From positions 248,001 through 312,000 of the forward strand of contig NZ_CAXWGX010000026.1 in the NCBI RefSeq assembly GCF_964266745.1: a stretch of DNA of 64,000 nucleotides. The letters are read 5' to 3'. Every line of letters starts with the position of its first letter. Position 1 is the stretch's first letter. Below the pieces are notes generated by a model that saw only the letters and a program-made list of their open reading frames with translations, ran no database searches and was not told where the DNA came from. The DNA comes from Propionicimonas sp020161015. Lineage in GTDB: Bacteria; Actinomycetota; Actinomycetes; Propionibacteriales; Propionibacteriaceae. Shown here one piece after another: positions 6,960 through 15,065 of the stretch. Both the position numbers and the translations under genes were made by a program.

Positions 6960-7493
6960 TCAGGCGTCCAGGGGCCGTCCGGCGACCATCAGCACCACCC
7001 GGTCGCACGCCTGCGCGACCCGCTGGTTGGTGCGTCCGAGGTGGTCGGCGAACAGGCGTCCCGACCGGTACTCCGAGACCAGGCCCCAGCCCACCTCGTT
7101 GGTCACCACGACGACGTCGCCGGCGTGGCCGGCGATCGCAGAGACCAGGCCGGAGACCTCCGTGTCGAGCTGTGGCAGCCACGTGGACTCGTCGGCCTCC
7201 CACGCCTGCCAGGCGTCGAACAGCCGGGTCAGCCAGGTGCCCAGGCAGTCCACCAGGACGGGTCCCGGAGCGGACGCCACCGTCTCGCCGAGGGCGAGGG
7301 TCTCCACCGTCCGCCACGAGGACGGACGCCGCAGCTGGTGCGCGGCCACCCGCGCCGCCCACTCCGCGTCCACCGCGGGGTCGGCGGGATACCCGGGCGT
7401 GGCGTAGGTGACCGTCGTCGAGGGGTCGAGCAGCGACTCGGCGTAGCGGGACTTCCCGCTGCGCACCCCTCCGGTGACCAGCACGTGTGCCAT
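6960..7493 (-). CDS. cobU: Adenosylcobinamide kinase / guanylyltransferase
   Basis: CobU (177 aa) phosphorylates adenosylcobinamide and then attaches GMP, giving the substrate of CobS. The P-loop GGVRSGKS is at residues 8-15. A HQLRRP segment holds the conserved His of the guanylylated intermediate, and VTNEVGWGLV and the late LGRTNQRVAQACD are typical. It completes the nucleotide-loop set with cobT and cobS but is on the opposite strand with its own promoter. The ATG at 7493 has TAGGGT ending 7 bases upstream and no Shine-Dalgarno, so a leaderless mRNA is likely. Confidence 0.95.
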   Translation of the reverse strand: MAHVLVTGGVRSGKSRYAESLLDPSTTVTYATPGYPADPAVDAEWAARVAAHQLRRPSSWRTVETLALGETVASAPGPVLVDCLGTWLTRLFDAWQAWEADESTWLPQLDTEVSGLVSAIAGHAGDVVVVTNEVGWGLVSEYRSGRLFADHLGRTNQRVAQACDRVVLMVAGRPLDA

Positions 7494-7500
7494 GGCCCGA

Positions 7501-7506
7501 ACCCTA
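7501..7506 (-). promoter_or_regulatory. Leaderless -10 (TAGGGT) of cobU
   Basis: TAGGGT on the minus strand ends 7 bases before the cobU ATG. It abuts the -10 of the divergent glsA gene in a 27-bp gap. Confidence 0.6.
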
Positions 7507-7507
7507 C

Positions 7508-7513
7508 TAACGT
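7508..7513 (+). promoter_or_regulatory. Leaderless -10 (TAACGT) of glsA
   Basis: TAACGT ends 7 bases before the GTG of glsA. With the cobU -10 beside it, the -35 region of each promoter must lie inside the other gene's 5' coding sequence. Confidence 0.55.
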
Positions 7514-7520
7514 CAGCGGG

Positions 7521-8492
7521 GTGTTCGACGACTACGTGTCCACCGGGCGTCTCGCCCCACCCGCCGACGTCCGCCGGATCGTCGACCGGGCCTGGCAGGA
7601 CGTCCGCACGGTGACCGAGGGGGAGAACTCCGAGGTCTACCCGGCGCTGGCCGTCGCGGACCCCGAGCAGTTCGGGCTGTGCGTGGTGGGCACGGACGGG
7701 GAGGTGTTCGAGGCCGGGGACGCGGAGGCCGGCTTTGCCCTGATGAGCGTCGCCAAGCCGTTCACCTTCGCCCTGGTGTGCGCCCACCTCGGCGCCGAGC
7801 GCGCGCGCGAGGAGCTCGGTGCCAACGCCACCGGCCAGGCGTTCAACGCGGTCGAGCCGGTGCTCGCCGCGCCCGGGGGGCGCACCAACCCGATGGTGAA
7901 CGCGGGCGCGATCGCCACCTGCAGCCGGTTGCCGGGCGCGGACGTGGACGCGCAGTGGGAGCACCTGCGGGCGGGGCTGTCGGCCTTCGCAGGCCGGGAA
8001 CTCCGCGTGGACGACGACCTGTACGCCGGTGTCAGCGCCACCAACTTCCGCAACCGCGAGCTCGCCGCCGCCCTGGAGGCGAAGGGTGCCCTGGCGACCC
8101 CTCCGGAGGACGCGCTGGAGCTCTACACCCGGCAGAGCTGCCTGCTGGTCACCGCGCACGACCTTGCCGTGATGGGCGCGACGCTCGCCGACGGCGGCAT
8201 GAACCCGTTGACCCGCGAGCCGGTGGTCGCGCCCGACCTGGTGCGTCCCGTCCTGGCGGTGATGGCCACCGCCGGCATGTACGAGCGCTCCGGCGACTGG
8301 CTGTACGACGTGGGCCTGCCCGGCAAGTCGGGCATCGGGGGCGGCGTGCTCACGGTCTCGCCCGGCAAGGGCGGCCTGGGCAGCTTCTCCCCGCGCCTGG
8401 ACGAGGCGGGCAACAGCGTCCGCGGGGTGAGGGTGGCCGCGCGCCTGGCCCGCGACCTCGGCCTGGGGCTGTTCGCGTCCCGGCCCGCCTGA
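7521..8492 (+). CDS. glsA: Glutaminase A
   Basis: A beta-lactamase-fold glutaminase of 323 aa, hydrolysing L-glutamine to glutamate and ammonia in the cytoplasm. The Ser-Lys dyad is in LMSVAKPF (about 77-84). NPMVNAGAIAT, EL(Y)TRQSC and GLPGKSGIGGGV are the other conserved blocks. Length is close to the usual 300-310 aa. No STAS or ankyrin domain is attached. The GTG start is supported by the leaderless -10 and the short gap to cobU. A strong hairpin follows the stop. Confidence 0.94.
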   Translation: MFDDYVSTGRLAPPADVRRIVDRAWQDVRTVTEGENSEVYPALAVADPEQFGLCVVGTDGEVFEAGDAEAGFALMSVAKPFTFALVCAHLGAERAREELGANATGQAFNAVEPVLAAPGGRTNPMVNAGAIATCSRLPGADVDAQWEHLRAGLSAFAGRELRVDDDLYAGVSATNFRNRELAAALEAKGALATPPEDALELYTRQSCLLVTAHDLAVMGATLADGGMNPLTREPVVAPDLVRPVLAVMATAGMYERSGDWLYDVGLPGKSGIGGGVLTVSPGKGGLGSFSPRLDEAGNSVRGVRVAARLARDLGLGLFASRPA

Positions 8493-8520
8493 GCGGGGAG
8501 CGACGGACGGCTCCCCCGCG
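8493..8520. terminator. Hairpin between glsA and ldh
   Basis: GGGGAGC (8495-8501) pairs with GCTCCCC (8510-8516) over an 8-base loop, and flanking GCs can extend the stem. It separates two convergent genes and probably serves glsA, perhaps both. Confidence 0.6.
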
Positions 8521-8547
8521 GGGAGACCCGTCCGCGTCCCCCGTGCG

Positions 8548-9525
8548 TCAGTAGCCGATCGCCTGAAGGGTGCTCCGGATCGCCGCGGCGGACTTGTTCA
8601 GCATGCCGATCTCGTGGGCGTCCATCGGGAACTCGAAGACGCGCTGGATGCCGGCCGGACCGACGAGGCTGGGCACGGACAGCGCGACGCCGGAGACGCC
8701 GCGGTAGTCGGTGAGCACGCTCGACAGCGGCCAGATCTTGCGCTGGTCGCCGAGGATCGCCTCGACGAGACGGGCGCCGGCGAGGCCGATCGCGTAGTTC
8801 GTGGCGCCCTTGCCCTCGATGATCGAGTAGGCGGCGTGCACGGTGTCGTGGGCGATCGAGGCGAGCACCTCCTCGGAGAACACGCGGTTGCCGTCGAGGT
8901 CGGTCCAGTCCCGGATCGGGATCTGCGCGATCGAGGCGGACGACCAGATGGGGAACTCGGTGTCGCCGTGCTCGCCGAACATGGCCGCGTGGACGTTGGA
9001 CAGCGAGACGCCGGCCCGCTGCGCGATGGCCCAGCGCAGGCGGGACGTGTCGAGCAGCGTGCCGGTCGACAGCACGCGGCTGACCGGCAGCCCGCTCACC
9101 TTCTGCGCGACGACGGTGAGCACGTCGCAGGGGTTGGTGACCAGGACGAGGACGGCGTTCGGCGCCTGCTCGAGCAGGTCGGGCACGAGCTTGGTCATGA
9201 TGCCGGCGTTCACGCCGGCCAGCTCGAGCCGTGTCTGGCCCGGCTTCTGGCGTGCCCCTGCGGTGATCACGATCACCGAGGAGTCCTTGGCGACGCTGAT
9301 GTCGGCGCCGCCGGTGACCACGGAGGTCGGGGTGAACTGGGTGCCGTGCGAGAGGTCGTGGACCTCGGCCTCGACCTTCTTGGCGTCGATGTCGTACAGC
9401 GCGATCTGGCGGGCGGAGCCGCGGATCAGCGATGCGTAGGCGATGGAGGTACCGACCGATCCCGCCCCGACGACGGTGAGCTTCGAGTTGGCGAGGTTCA
9501 GGCTTTCCAGGGACGCAGCTGTCAT
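8548..9525 (-). CDS. ldh: L-lactate dehydrogenase
   Basis: An NAD-dependent L-lactate dehydrogenase of 325 aa, interconverting pyruvate and lactate. VVGAGSVGTSIAY (18-30) is the Rossmann loop, Asp45 in LYDID selects NAD, Arg92 lies in the mobile loop GARQKPGQTR, Asp159/Arg162 are in LLDTSRLR, and the catalytic His186 is in GEHGD. Lactate rather than malate specificity is suggested by Gln in ARQKPGQTR. The His in SNVHAAMFGEHG occupies the place used for fructose-bisphosphate control in allosteric members, so FBP activation is possible. It precedes a TetR gene by 9 bp on the same strand. Confidence 0.95.
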   Translation of the reverse strand: MTAASLESLNLANSKLTVVGAGSVGTSIAYASLIRGSARQIALYDIDAKKVEAEVHDLSHGTQFTPTSVVTGGADISVAKDSSVIVITAGARQKPGQTRLELAGVNAGIMTKLVPDLLEQAPNAVLVLVTNPCDVLTVVAQKVSGLPVSRVLSTGTLLDTSRLRWAIAQRAGVSLSNVHAAMFGEHGDTEFPIWSSASIAQIPIRDWTDLDGNRVFSEEVLASIAHDTVHAAYSIIEGKGATNYAIGLAGARLVEAILGDQRKIWPLSSVLTDYRGVSGVALSVPSLVGPAGIQRVFEFPMDAHEIGMLNKSAAAIRSTLQAIGY

Positions 9526-9534
9526 GCCGCCAGC

Positions 9535-10197
9535 CTATCGAGCGGGCGCCCCTGCCGTTCCCTCGGGCAGGACGACGAGAGAGCGCACCAGGCGCTCCAG
9601 CCCTGTGCGCCAGGCGTCCTCCCAGTCGGTGCGTCCGCTGAGGATCGCGTCCAGGCGCGTGTGCTCGCAGTAGGCGTCGAGGGTGAGCATGAGTTCGTCG
9701 ATGGGCAGCAGCAGCCGTGCCCGCTGGCGCCGGAGGGCGTCCGCGAGGGCGGCGATCGCGAGCTGGACGGCCTCCTGCTCGACCGCGCGGAGGGCCGAGC
9801 GGAACGACGGGTTGCGGAACGCGTACAGCCGCAGCTCTGTGCGCACGAGAACCCAGTTGTCGTCGAGGGTGTTGCCGATGTCGAGGACGGCGACGACCTT
9901 CGCGATGATCTCGTCGAGGGAGTGCGCGCTGACCGGTGCGTCCGGGATCATCGCCAGCGCGCGGCGGGTGGTGGCGAGCAGCTGCTCACCGCGCTGGTGG
10001 ACGATCTCCAGGCAGAGGTCCTCCTTGGACTCGAAGTTGCTGTAGAACGCGCCGCGGGTGAAGCCCGCGCGCTCGCAGATCTCCTCGACGCTCGACCCAG
10101 CGATGCCCTTCTCGGCGAACAGGGCGGCGGCGGCGACGACCAGCCGGTCGCGGGTCTGCTGCCGCCGGTTGCTCACCACGGTGCTGCTCACTCCCAC
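9535..10197 (-). CDS. TetR-family repressor of the adjacent MMPL exporter
   Basis: A regulator of 220 aa with the HTH RLVVAAAALFAEKGIAGSSVEEICERAGFTRGAFYSNFESKEDL (about 18-62), the usual LFAEKG...T..FY.F pattern. It is transcribed away from the MMPL-YhgE operon, and two palindromes lie in the shared 89-bp gap, over the exporter promoter. By the TetR model it represses the exporter and itself until a lipid or drug-like ligand binds. The ligand cannot be read from sequence. The ldh gene starts 9 bp after its stop, so some cotranscription is possible. Confidence 0.9.
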   Translation of the reverse strand: MGVSSTVVSNRRQQTRDRLVVAAAALFAEKGIAGSSVEEICERAGFTRGAFYSNFESKEDLCLEIVHQRGEQLLATTRRALAMIPDAPVSAHSLDEIIAKVVAVLDIGNTLDDNWVLVRTELRLYAFRNPSFRSALRAVEQEAVQLAIAALADALRRQRARLLLPIDELMLTLDAYCEHTRLDAILSGRTDWEDAWRTGLERLVRSLVVLPEGTAGAPAR

Positions 10198-10224
10198 CTC
10201 CGCGTTCGTCGCGTCCTGCCGTGT

Positions 10225-10252
10225 TTGGATACATCACTGTATCGGATACAGT
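10225..10252 (+). promoter_or_regulatory. Promoter of the MMPL exporter operon
   Basis: TTGGAT (10225-10230) and TACAGT (10247-10252) are 16 bp apart and lie inside the two operator palindromes. The GTG at 10287 follows an AGGAGGA ribosome site. Confidence 0.5.
10228..10243. promoter_or_regulatory. TetR operator 1
   Basis: GATACA-TCAC-TGTATC, a perfect inverted repeat with 6-bp arms. It overlaps the -35 of the exporter promoter, one base from operator 2. Confidence 0.8.
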
Positions 10253-10260
10253 TCTGTATC
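10245..10260. promoter_or_regulatory. TetR operator 2
   Basis: GATACAG-TT-CTGTATC, a perfect inverted repeat with 7-bp arms. It shares the GATACA/TGTATC half-sites of operator 1, centres 17 bp apart, and covers the -10. Confidence 0.85.
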
Positions 10261-10286
10261 GCACGTCGTCAACAGGAGGAGTTGGG

Positions 10287-13025
10287 GTGTCGTCGTTCCT
10301 GTATCGGATCGGCCGGGCGAGCTTTCGCCGTCGGGGCCGGGTGCTGGCCGGCTGGCTCGTCGTGCTCGCCCTCCTGGGCCTGCTGGCGGCCACCGTCGGT
10401 GGCAAGTACGACGACTCGTTCAAGATCCCGGGCGCGGAGTCGACCATCGCGCTCGACCAGCTGCGGGTGACCTTCCCTGAGGCGGCGGACGCCACGGCGA
10501 CCGTGCTGATCACCGCGCCGGAGGGCTCCCGGATGGACGACCCGCACGTGAAGGCCGCGGTGAAGCAGTGGACGCGGGACCTCGAGGCCCTGCCCTACGT
10601 CAACGGCGTCATCGGCCCCTACAACGAGCACATCGACGGCCTGATCAGCGAGGACGGCCGCAGCGGGCGGGCGACCGTCCGCGTGCAGGGCACCACGTCC
10701 ACCTTCAGCGACGCCCAGCGCGAGGAACTCACCGAGACAGCCCAGAGCCTGCACGGCAGCCTTCCGGGGTCCCGCGTGCTCGTCGGCGGTGAGGTGTTCT
10801 CGATCCACCTGCCGCGGCTCAGCGTGGTCGAGGGCCTCGGCCTGGTCGTCGCGCTCGTCGTGCTGCTGGTCACCCTCGGCTCCTTCGTCGCCTCCATGCT
10901 GCCCATCGCGACGGCGATCGCCGGCGTCGTGGCGGGTGTGATGATCGTCCAGGTCGGCGCAGGCGTGATCGAGGTGAGCTCGACCACGCTGATCCTGGCG
11001 ATCATGCTCGGGCTGGCCGTCGGCATCGACTACGCGCTGTTCATCCTCTCCCGCCACCGCGACCAGCTCGCCGGGGGCATGGACGTGGAGGAGTCCGCCG
11101 CCCGCTCGATCGGCACCGCCGGGTCCGCGGTGGTCTTCGCCGGGCTCACGGTCGTGATCGCCCTCGTCGGCCTGAGCATCTCCGGGGTGCCGTTCCTGGC
11201 GGTCATGGGCATCTTCGCCGCGGTCACCGTGGCCGTCGAGGTGCTGCTCGCCCTCACCCTGCTGCCCGCCCTGATGGGCTACGTCGGCGAGCGGCTGCGC
11301 CCGGGCCGGCGCCGGAAGGCCGCGCCGGTGGACGCGGGGGGTGCGCCGCCGGAGGCCGCCGCGGCCACGCCCACGACGCCGGCCGCGCCGCGGTTCAACG
11401 CGTCCGCCTGGTGGGTCGGGGTGGTCACCCGGTGGCCGGTGGTCACCATCGTCGTCGTCCTGGTCGGCCTCGGCGCCCTCGCGCTGCCCACCAAGGACCT
11501 CTATCTCGCGCTGCCGACCTCGGGACGGTCACTGCCCGGCACCCAGGACCGCGAGACCTTCGACGAGATCAGCCGCATCTTCGGCGTCGGCTACAACGGC
11601 CCGCTGATCGTCACCGGCTCGATCGTGGAGTCCGACGAGCCGCTCGACATCATGGACTGCCTCAAGGCCGACATCGAGGCCATGCCCGGGGTGGAGATGG
11701 TGGCCGCGTCCACGCCCAACAGCAACGCCGACACCGGCATGGTGCAGATCGTGCCCACCACCGGCCCGGACGACCCGGCCACCGCCGACCTCGTGCAGCG
11801 CCTGCGCGACCGCCACGGCCACTGGAAGGAGGCCTGTGACATCGACACCGCGATCACCGGCTTCACCGCGGTCCAGATCGACGTCACCAACCGGCTGCGC
11901 GACGCCCTGCTGCCGTTCGGCATCTTCGTGGTCGGGCTGTCGCTGGTGCTGCTGACCATGGTGTTCCGGTCGGTGTGGGTGCCGCTGAAGGCCGCGCTCG
12001 GCTACCTGCTCAGCGTCGGCGGCGCGTTCGGCGCCACCACCCTGGTCTTCAACCAGGGCTGGTTCAAGGAGGTCATCAACCTGCCGGAGGCCGGACCGGT
12101 GATCAGCTTCCTGCCGATCATCATGATGGGCCTGCTGTTCGGCCTGGCCATGGACTACGAGGTCTTCCTCGTCTCCCGGATGCGCGAGGAGTTCGTGCAC
12201 GGCAACACCGAGCGGTCGGTCGAGGACGGCTTCGTCCACTCGGCCAAGGTGGTCGTCGCGGCGGCCCTGATCATGTTCAGCGTGTTCGCCTTCTTCGTGC
12301 CGAACGGCGAGGGCGCGATCAAGCCGATCGCCTTCGCGCTGGCCGTGGGCGTGGCGCTGGACGCGTTCGTGGTGCGGATGACGCTGGTGCCCGCGGTGAT
12401 GAAGCTGCTCGGCCGCCACGCCTGGTGGCTGCCGTCCTGGCTGGACAAGCGGCTGCCGGTGCTCGACATCGAGGGCGAGTCGTTGACCCGCCAGGTGCAC
12501 CTGGCCGACTGGCCGGTCCCCGGCGACACCGCTGCCGTGGTCGGCGAGGGACTCACCGCCGTCGCGGGCGGACGGACCCTGTTCGCCGACGTCGCCGTGC
12601 GCGTCGAACCCGGCGAGGTCCTGGTGATCGAGGGCGAGCACGCCCAGCGCCGTGCCCTCGTGCTGGCGATCGCCGGACGGGTGAAGCTGACCGGCGGGAA
12701 CCTCAAGGTGCTCGGCCATGTGCTGCCGGAGGAGTCGCCCGTGCTGCGCGCGCAGGCGCCGCTGCTGGGGCCGTCGGTCGCGCACTTCGGGCGGGTCCTG
12801 AAGGGCCGGTCCGGCGGGCTGGTCTGCGTCGACAGCGCCGACGAGCTCTCCGACGTCCAGGACCGCTCGCTGCACCGCGCGCTGGCCGCGTCCGCCGAGG
12901 CCGCCGAACCCACGACCTGGGTGCTCGGCGCGATGCCCGGCTCCGATCTCGAGGCCCGGCTGCCGGTAGCCCACCGGGTGCTGAGGCTGGCGTCCCACCA
13001 CGCCCTGGAAGGAGCGACCCGATGA
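10287..13025 (+). CDS. MMPL-family RND transporter with C-terminal degenerate ABC-like domain
   Basis: A predicted proton-driven MMPL/YdfJ-type exporter, 912 aa in all. The first ~720 residues hold two RND halves with about 12 transmembrane segments, including GLAVGIDYALFILSRHRDQL and GLLFGLAMDYEVFLVSRMREEF, the signature paired motifs. Members of this size usually end near 720-750 aa. Here about 170 residues follow (from ~740) that resemble an ABC ATPase: EGLTAVAGGRTLFADVAVRV, then GEVLVIEGEHAQRRALVLAIAG where Walker A should be, and GGLVCVDSADEL near Walker B. GxxGxGKS is lost, so ATP hydrolysis is unlikely. The GTG start follows AGGAGGA, downstream of the operators. It overlaps the next gene (ATGA). 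Confidence 0.9.
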   Translation: MSSFLYRIGRASFRRRGRVLAGWLVVLALLGLLAATVGGKYDDSFKIPGAESTIALDQLRVTFPEAADATATVLITAPEGSRMDDPHVKAAVKQWTRDLEALPYVNGVIGPYNEHIDGLISEDGRSGRATVRVQGTTSTFSDAQREELTETAQSLHGSLPGSRVLVGGEVFSIHLPRLSVVEGLGLVVALVVLLVTLGSFVASMLPIATAIAGVVAGVMIVQVGAGVIEVSSTTLILAIMLGLAVGIDYALFILSRHRDQLAGGMDVEESAARSIGTAGSAVVFAGLTVVIALVGLSISGVPFLAVMGIFAAVTVAVEVLLALTLLPALMGYVGERLRPGRRRKAAPVDAGGAPPEAAAATPTTPAAPRFNASAWWVGVVTRWPVVTIVVVLVGLGALALPTKDLYLALPTSGRSLPGTQDRETFDEISRIFGVGYNGPLIVTGSIVESDEPLDIMDCLKADIEAMPGVEMVAASTPNSNADTGMVQIVPTTGPDDPATADLVQRLRDRHGHWKEACDIDTAITGFTAVQIDVTNRLRDALLPFGIFVVGLSLVLLTMVFRSVWVPLKAALGYLLSVGGAFGATTLVFNQGWFKEVINLPEAGPVISFLPIIMMGLLFGLAMDYEVFLVSRMREEFVHGNTERSVEDGFVHSAKVVVAAALIMFSVFAFFVPNGEGAIKPIAFALAVGVALDAFVVRMTLVPAVMKLLGRHAWWLPSWLDKRLPVLDIEGESLTRQVHLADWPVPGDTAAVVGEGLTAVAGGRTLFADVAVRVEPGEVLVIEGEHAQRRALVLAIAGRVKLTGGNLKVLGHVLPEESPVLRAQAPLLGPSVAHFGRVLKGRSGGLVCVDSADELSDVQDRSLHRALAASAEAAEPTTWVLGAMPGSDLEARLPVAHRVLRLASHHALEGATR

Positions 13026-15013
13026 ACGTCGAACAGCTGAACTCGCGGCCCGCGCGCTGGTACACCCTCGCCGGGCTGGTGGTGGTGCCGCTGCTCGTTG
13101 CCGGCGGCTTCCTGTTCGCCGGGGTGAACGCCGGCGACCGTCTGCACACCGTCAAGGCCGCCGTGGTGAATCTCGACGAGCCGGTCACAATCGACGGCCA
13201 GTACACGCCGCTGGGGCGCCAGCTCACCGCGAACCTCGTCGACTCCCAGCGCACGGAGAACCTCACCTGGGTGCTCGACAGCGAGGAGAACGCCCGGGCC
13301 GGCATCGCGACCGGCAGCTACGCCGCGATGGTGGTGATCCCGGAGAACTTCTCCGCAGCGGCCACGTCGTTCTCGAAGGACGCCGACGAGGCGGAGCAGG
13401 CGACGATCGAGGTGACCACCTCGCCGGTCGCCGGCGTCGCCGACGCCACGCTGGGACGCCTGGTCGCCAGCGAGGCGGCCGCCATGCTCAACTCCACGCT
13501 CACCGAGAGCTACCTCGACCAGATCTACATCGGCTTCAACGACCTCGGCAAGCAGTTCGTCACCCTCGCCGACGGGTCGGACCAGCTCGCCGACGGTGCC
13601 GCGCAACTCGCCGACGGTGTCGGCCAGGCCGCGGACGGGGCAGGGAAGCTGGGCACCGGCAGCCGGCAGCTGGCCGACGGCCTGGGCACCATGAAGACCC
13701 AGACCGCGACCCTGCCCAAGGACATCCGCAAGCTCGCCAACGGCGTGGCCGACTACGTCGACGGCGTCGACCAGCTCGTCACCCAGTCGGCGCAGGGCCA
13801 GCAGGCGATCATCGCGAACCTCGGCCAGATGGCCGACCAGTTCGGGAACCTCGCCGCGAACGCCCAGCTCGTGCAGGGCGCCACGGCCGCCGCAGAGCAG
13901 GCCGCGTCAGCGCAGGTGCCCTGCCCGACGTTCTCGGCCGATCCGGCCACCCAGGCCGCGATGTGCCAGGCGTTCGAGGGCGGGCGCAGCGCCGGCGCGA
14001 GCGTCGGTGCTGCCGTGGGCGTCGGCGCGGCCGGCCAGGCGGCCGCGCAGGGCGTCACCCAGTTCCAGCAGGGGCTGGAGGCGGCGGCGAGCGACCCGGA
14101 CACCGCCGCGCAACTCGCCCAGCTGACCAAGGGCGGCGCCAAGCTCGCCAAAGGCACCGGAGACCTCGCCGACCAGATGCCCAAGCTGGTCAGCGGCATC
14201 GCGCAGAGCGCGGACGGGGCCGACCAGCTCGCCACCGGCGTGGAACAGCTCGGCGCCGGCCTCGTGGACGCGCACGCGGGCAGCACCCAGCTCGCCGACG
14301 GCCTGCGCGAGATGGCCGACGGCATCGCCGACGGCAAGGACAAGCTGCCGCACTACTCGGCGTCCGACCGGGAGAACCTGTCCACCGTGGTCGCCTCGCC
14401 GATCGACACCGGCGCGCTCAGCGGGCTCGCCGACCCGAACGTGGGCTGGATCAGCCTGGTGCTGGTGCTCGCCCTGTGGCTGGGGGCACTGGCCACCTAC
14501 GCGATGGTGAAGGCGGTGGGCGCGGGGCTGCTCAACTCCGCAGAGCCGACAGCCCTGCTGATCGGTCGCGCACTCCTGCCGGGCCTGGTCGTGGTGGGCG
14601 CCCAGGCGGTGCTGGTCGCCGCCCTCGCCCGGTTCGGGCTCGACATGTCGCCGCAGGAGTGGCTGGCGGTCACCGGCGTGCTGTTGCTCGCGGGCGCCAC
14701 GTTCGTGGTGGTCAACCACGCGCTCGTCGCCTGGCTGGGCGGCCTGGGACGGCTGCTGTCGGTGCTGTTCGCGGTGCTGACGACCGCGTCCGCCCTGACG
14801 GCTGCGGCGCCCGCGGTGTTCGCCGCGCTGCGTCCGTTCTCGCCGCTCACCCCGGCCCTGGACGCGGTCCGCGCCATCCTCACCGGCTCGGCGGGCGTCT
14901 CGATCTCGACCCTGACGCTCGTCGGCTGGCTGCTGATCGCGCTCACCGCGAGTGCGGTGGCGATCGCCCGTCGCCGGACCACCACCCTTGCCGCCGTCCT
15001 CGCCGGCGCCTGA
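13022..15013 (+). CDS. YhgE/Pip-domain membrane protein
   Basis: A protein of 663 aa with one N-terminal membrane helix (about 14-36), a large extracytoplasmic region and about five to six C-terminal helices (from ~476), the layout of YhgE/Pip and ABC-2-like export proteins. The extracellular part is full of ADG/LADG heptad-like repeats (QLADGAAQLADGVGQAADG, QLATGVEQLGAG), predicted to form long helices. It includes a pair of cysteines in QVPCPTFSADPATQAAMCQ. It is translationally coupled to the MMPL gene and under the same TetR operators, so the two probably form one export machine. Cargo unknown. Confidence 0.87.
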   Translation: MNVEQLNSRPARWYTLAGLVVVPLLVAGGFLFAGVNAGDRLHTVKAAVVNLDEPVTIDGQYTPLGRQLTANLVDSQRTENLTWVLDSEENARAGIATGSYAAMVVIPENFSAAATSFSKDADEAEQATIEVTTSPVAGVADATLGRLVASEAAAMLNSTLTESYLDQIYIGFNDLGKQFVTLADGSDQLADGAAQLADGVGQAADGAGKLGTGSRQLADGLGTMKTQTATLPKDIRKLANGVADYVDGVDQLVTQSAQGQQAIIANLGQMADQFGNLAANAQLVQGATAAAEQAASAQVPCPTFSADPATQAAMCQAFEGGRSAGASVGAAVGVGAAGQAAAQGVTQFQQGLEAAASDPDTAAQLAQLTKGGAKLAKGTGDLADQMPKLVSGIAQSADGADQLATGVEQLGAGLVDAHAGSTQLADGLREMADGIADGKDKLPHYSASDRENLSTVVASPIDTGALSGLADPNVGWISLVLVLALWLGALATYAMVKAVGAGLLNSAEPTALLIGRALLPGLVVVGAQAVLVAALARFGLDMSPQEWLAVTGVLLLAGATFVVVNHALVAWLGGLGRLLSVLFAVLTTASALTAAAPAVFAALRPFSPLTPALDAVRAILTGSAGVSISTLTLVGWLLIALTASAVAIARRRTTTLAAVLAGA

Positions 15014-15025
15014 GGCCCGCAGGAG

Positions 15026-15041
15026 CGGCGGCGGGCCGCCG
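15026..15041. terminator. Small GC hairpin after the exporter operon
   Basis: CGGCGG (15026-15031) pairs with CCGCCG (15036-15041) in the 52-bp gap between convergent genes. It is short and without a U tract. Confidence 0.35.
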
Positions 15042-15065
15042 AGGGGCGACCCGCGCAGGACGGGC

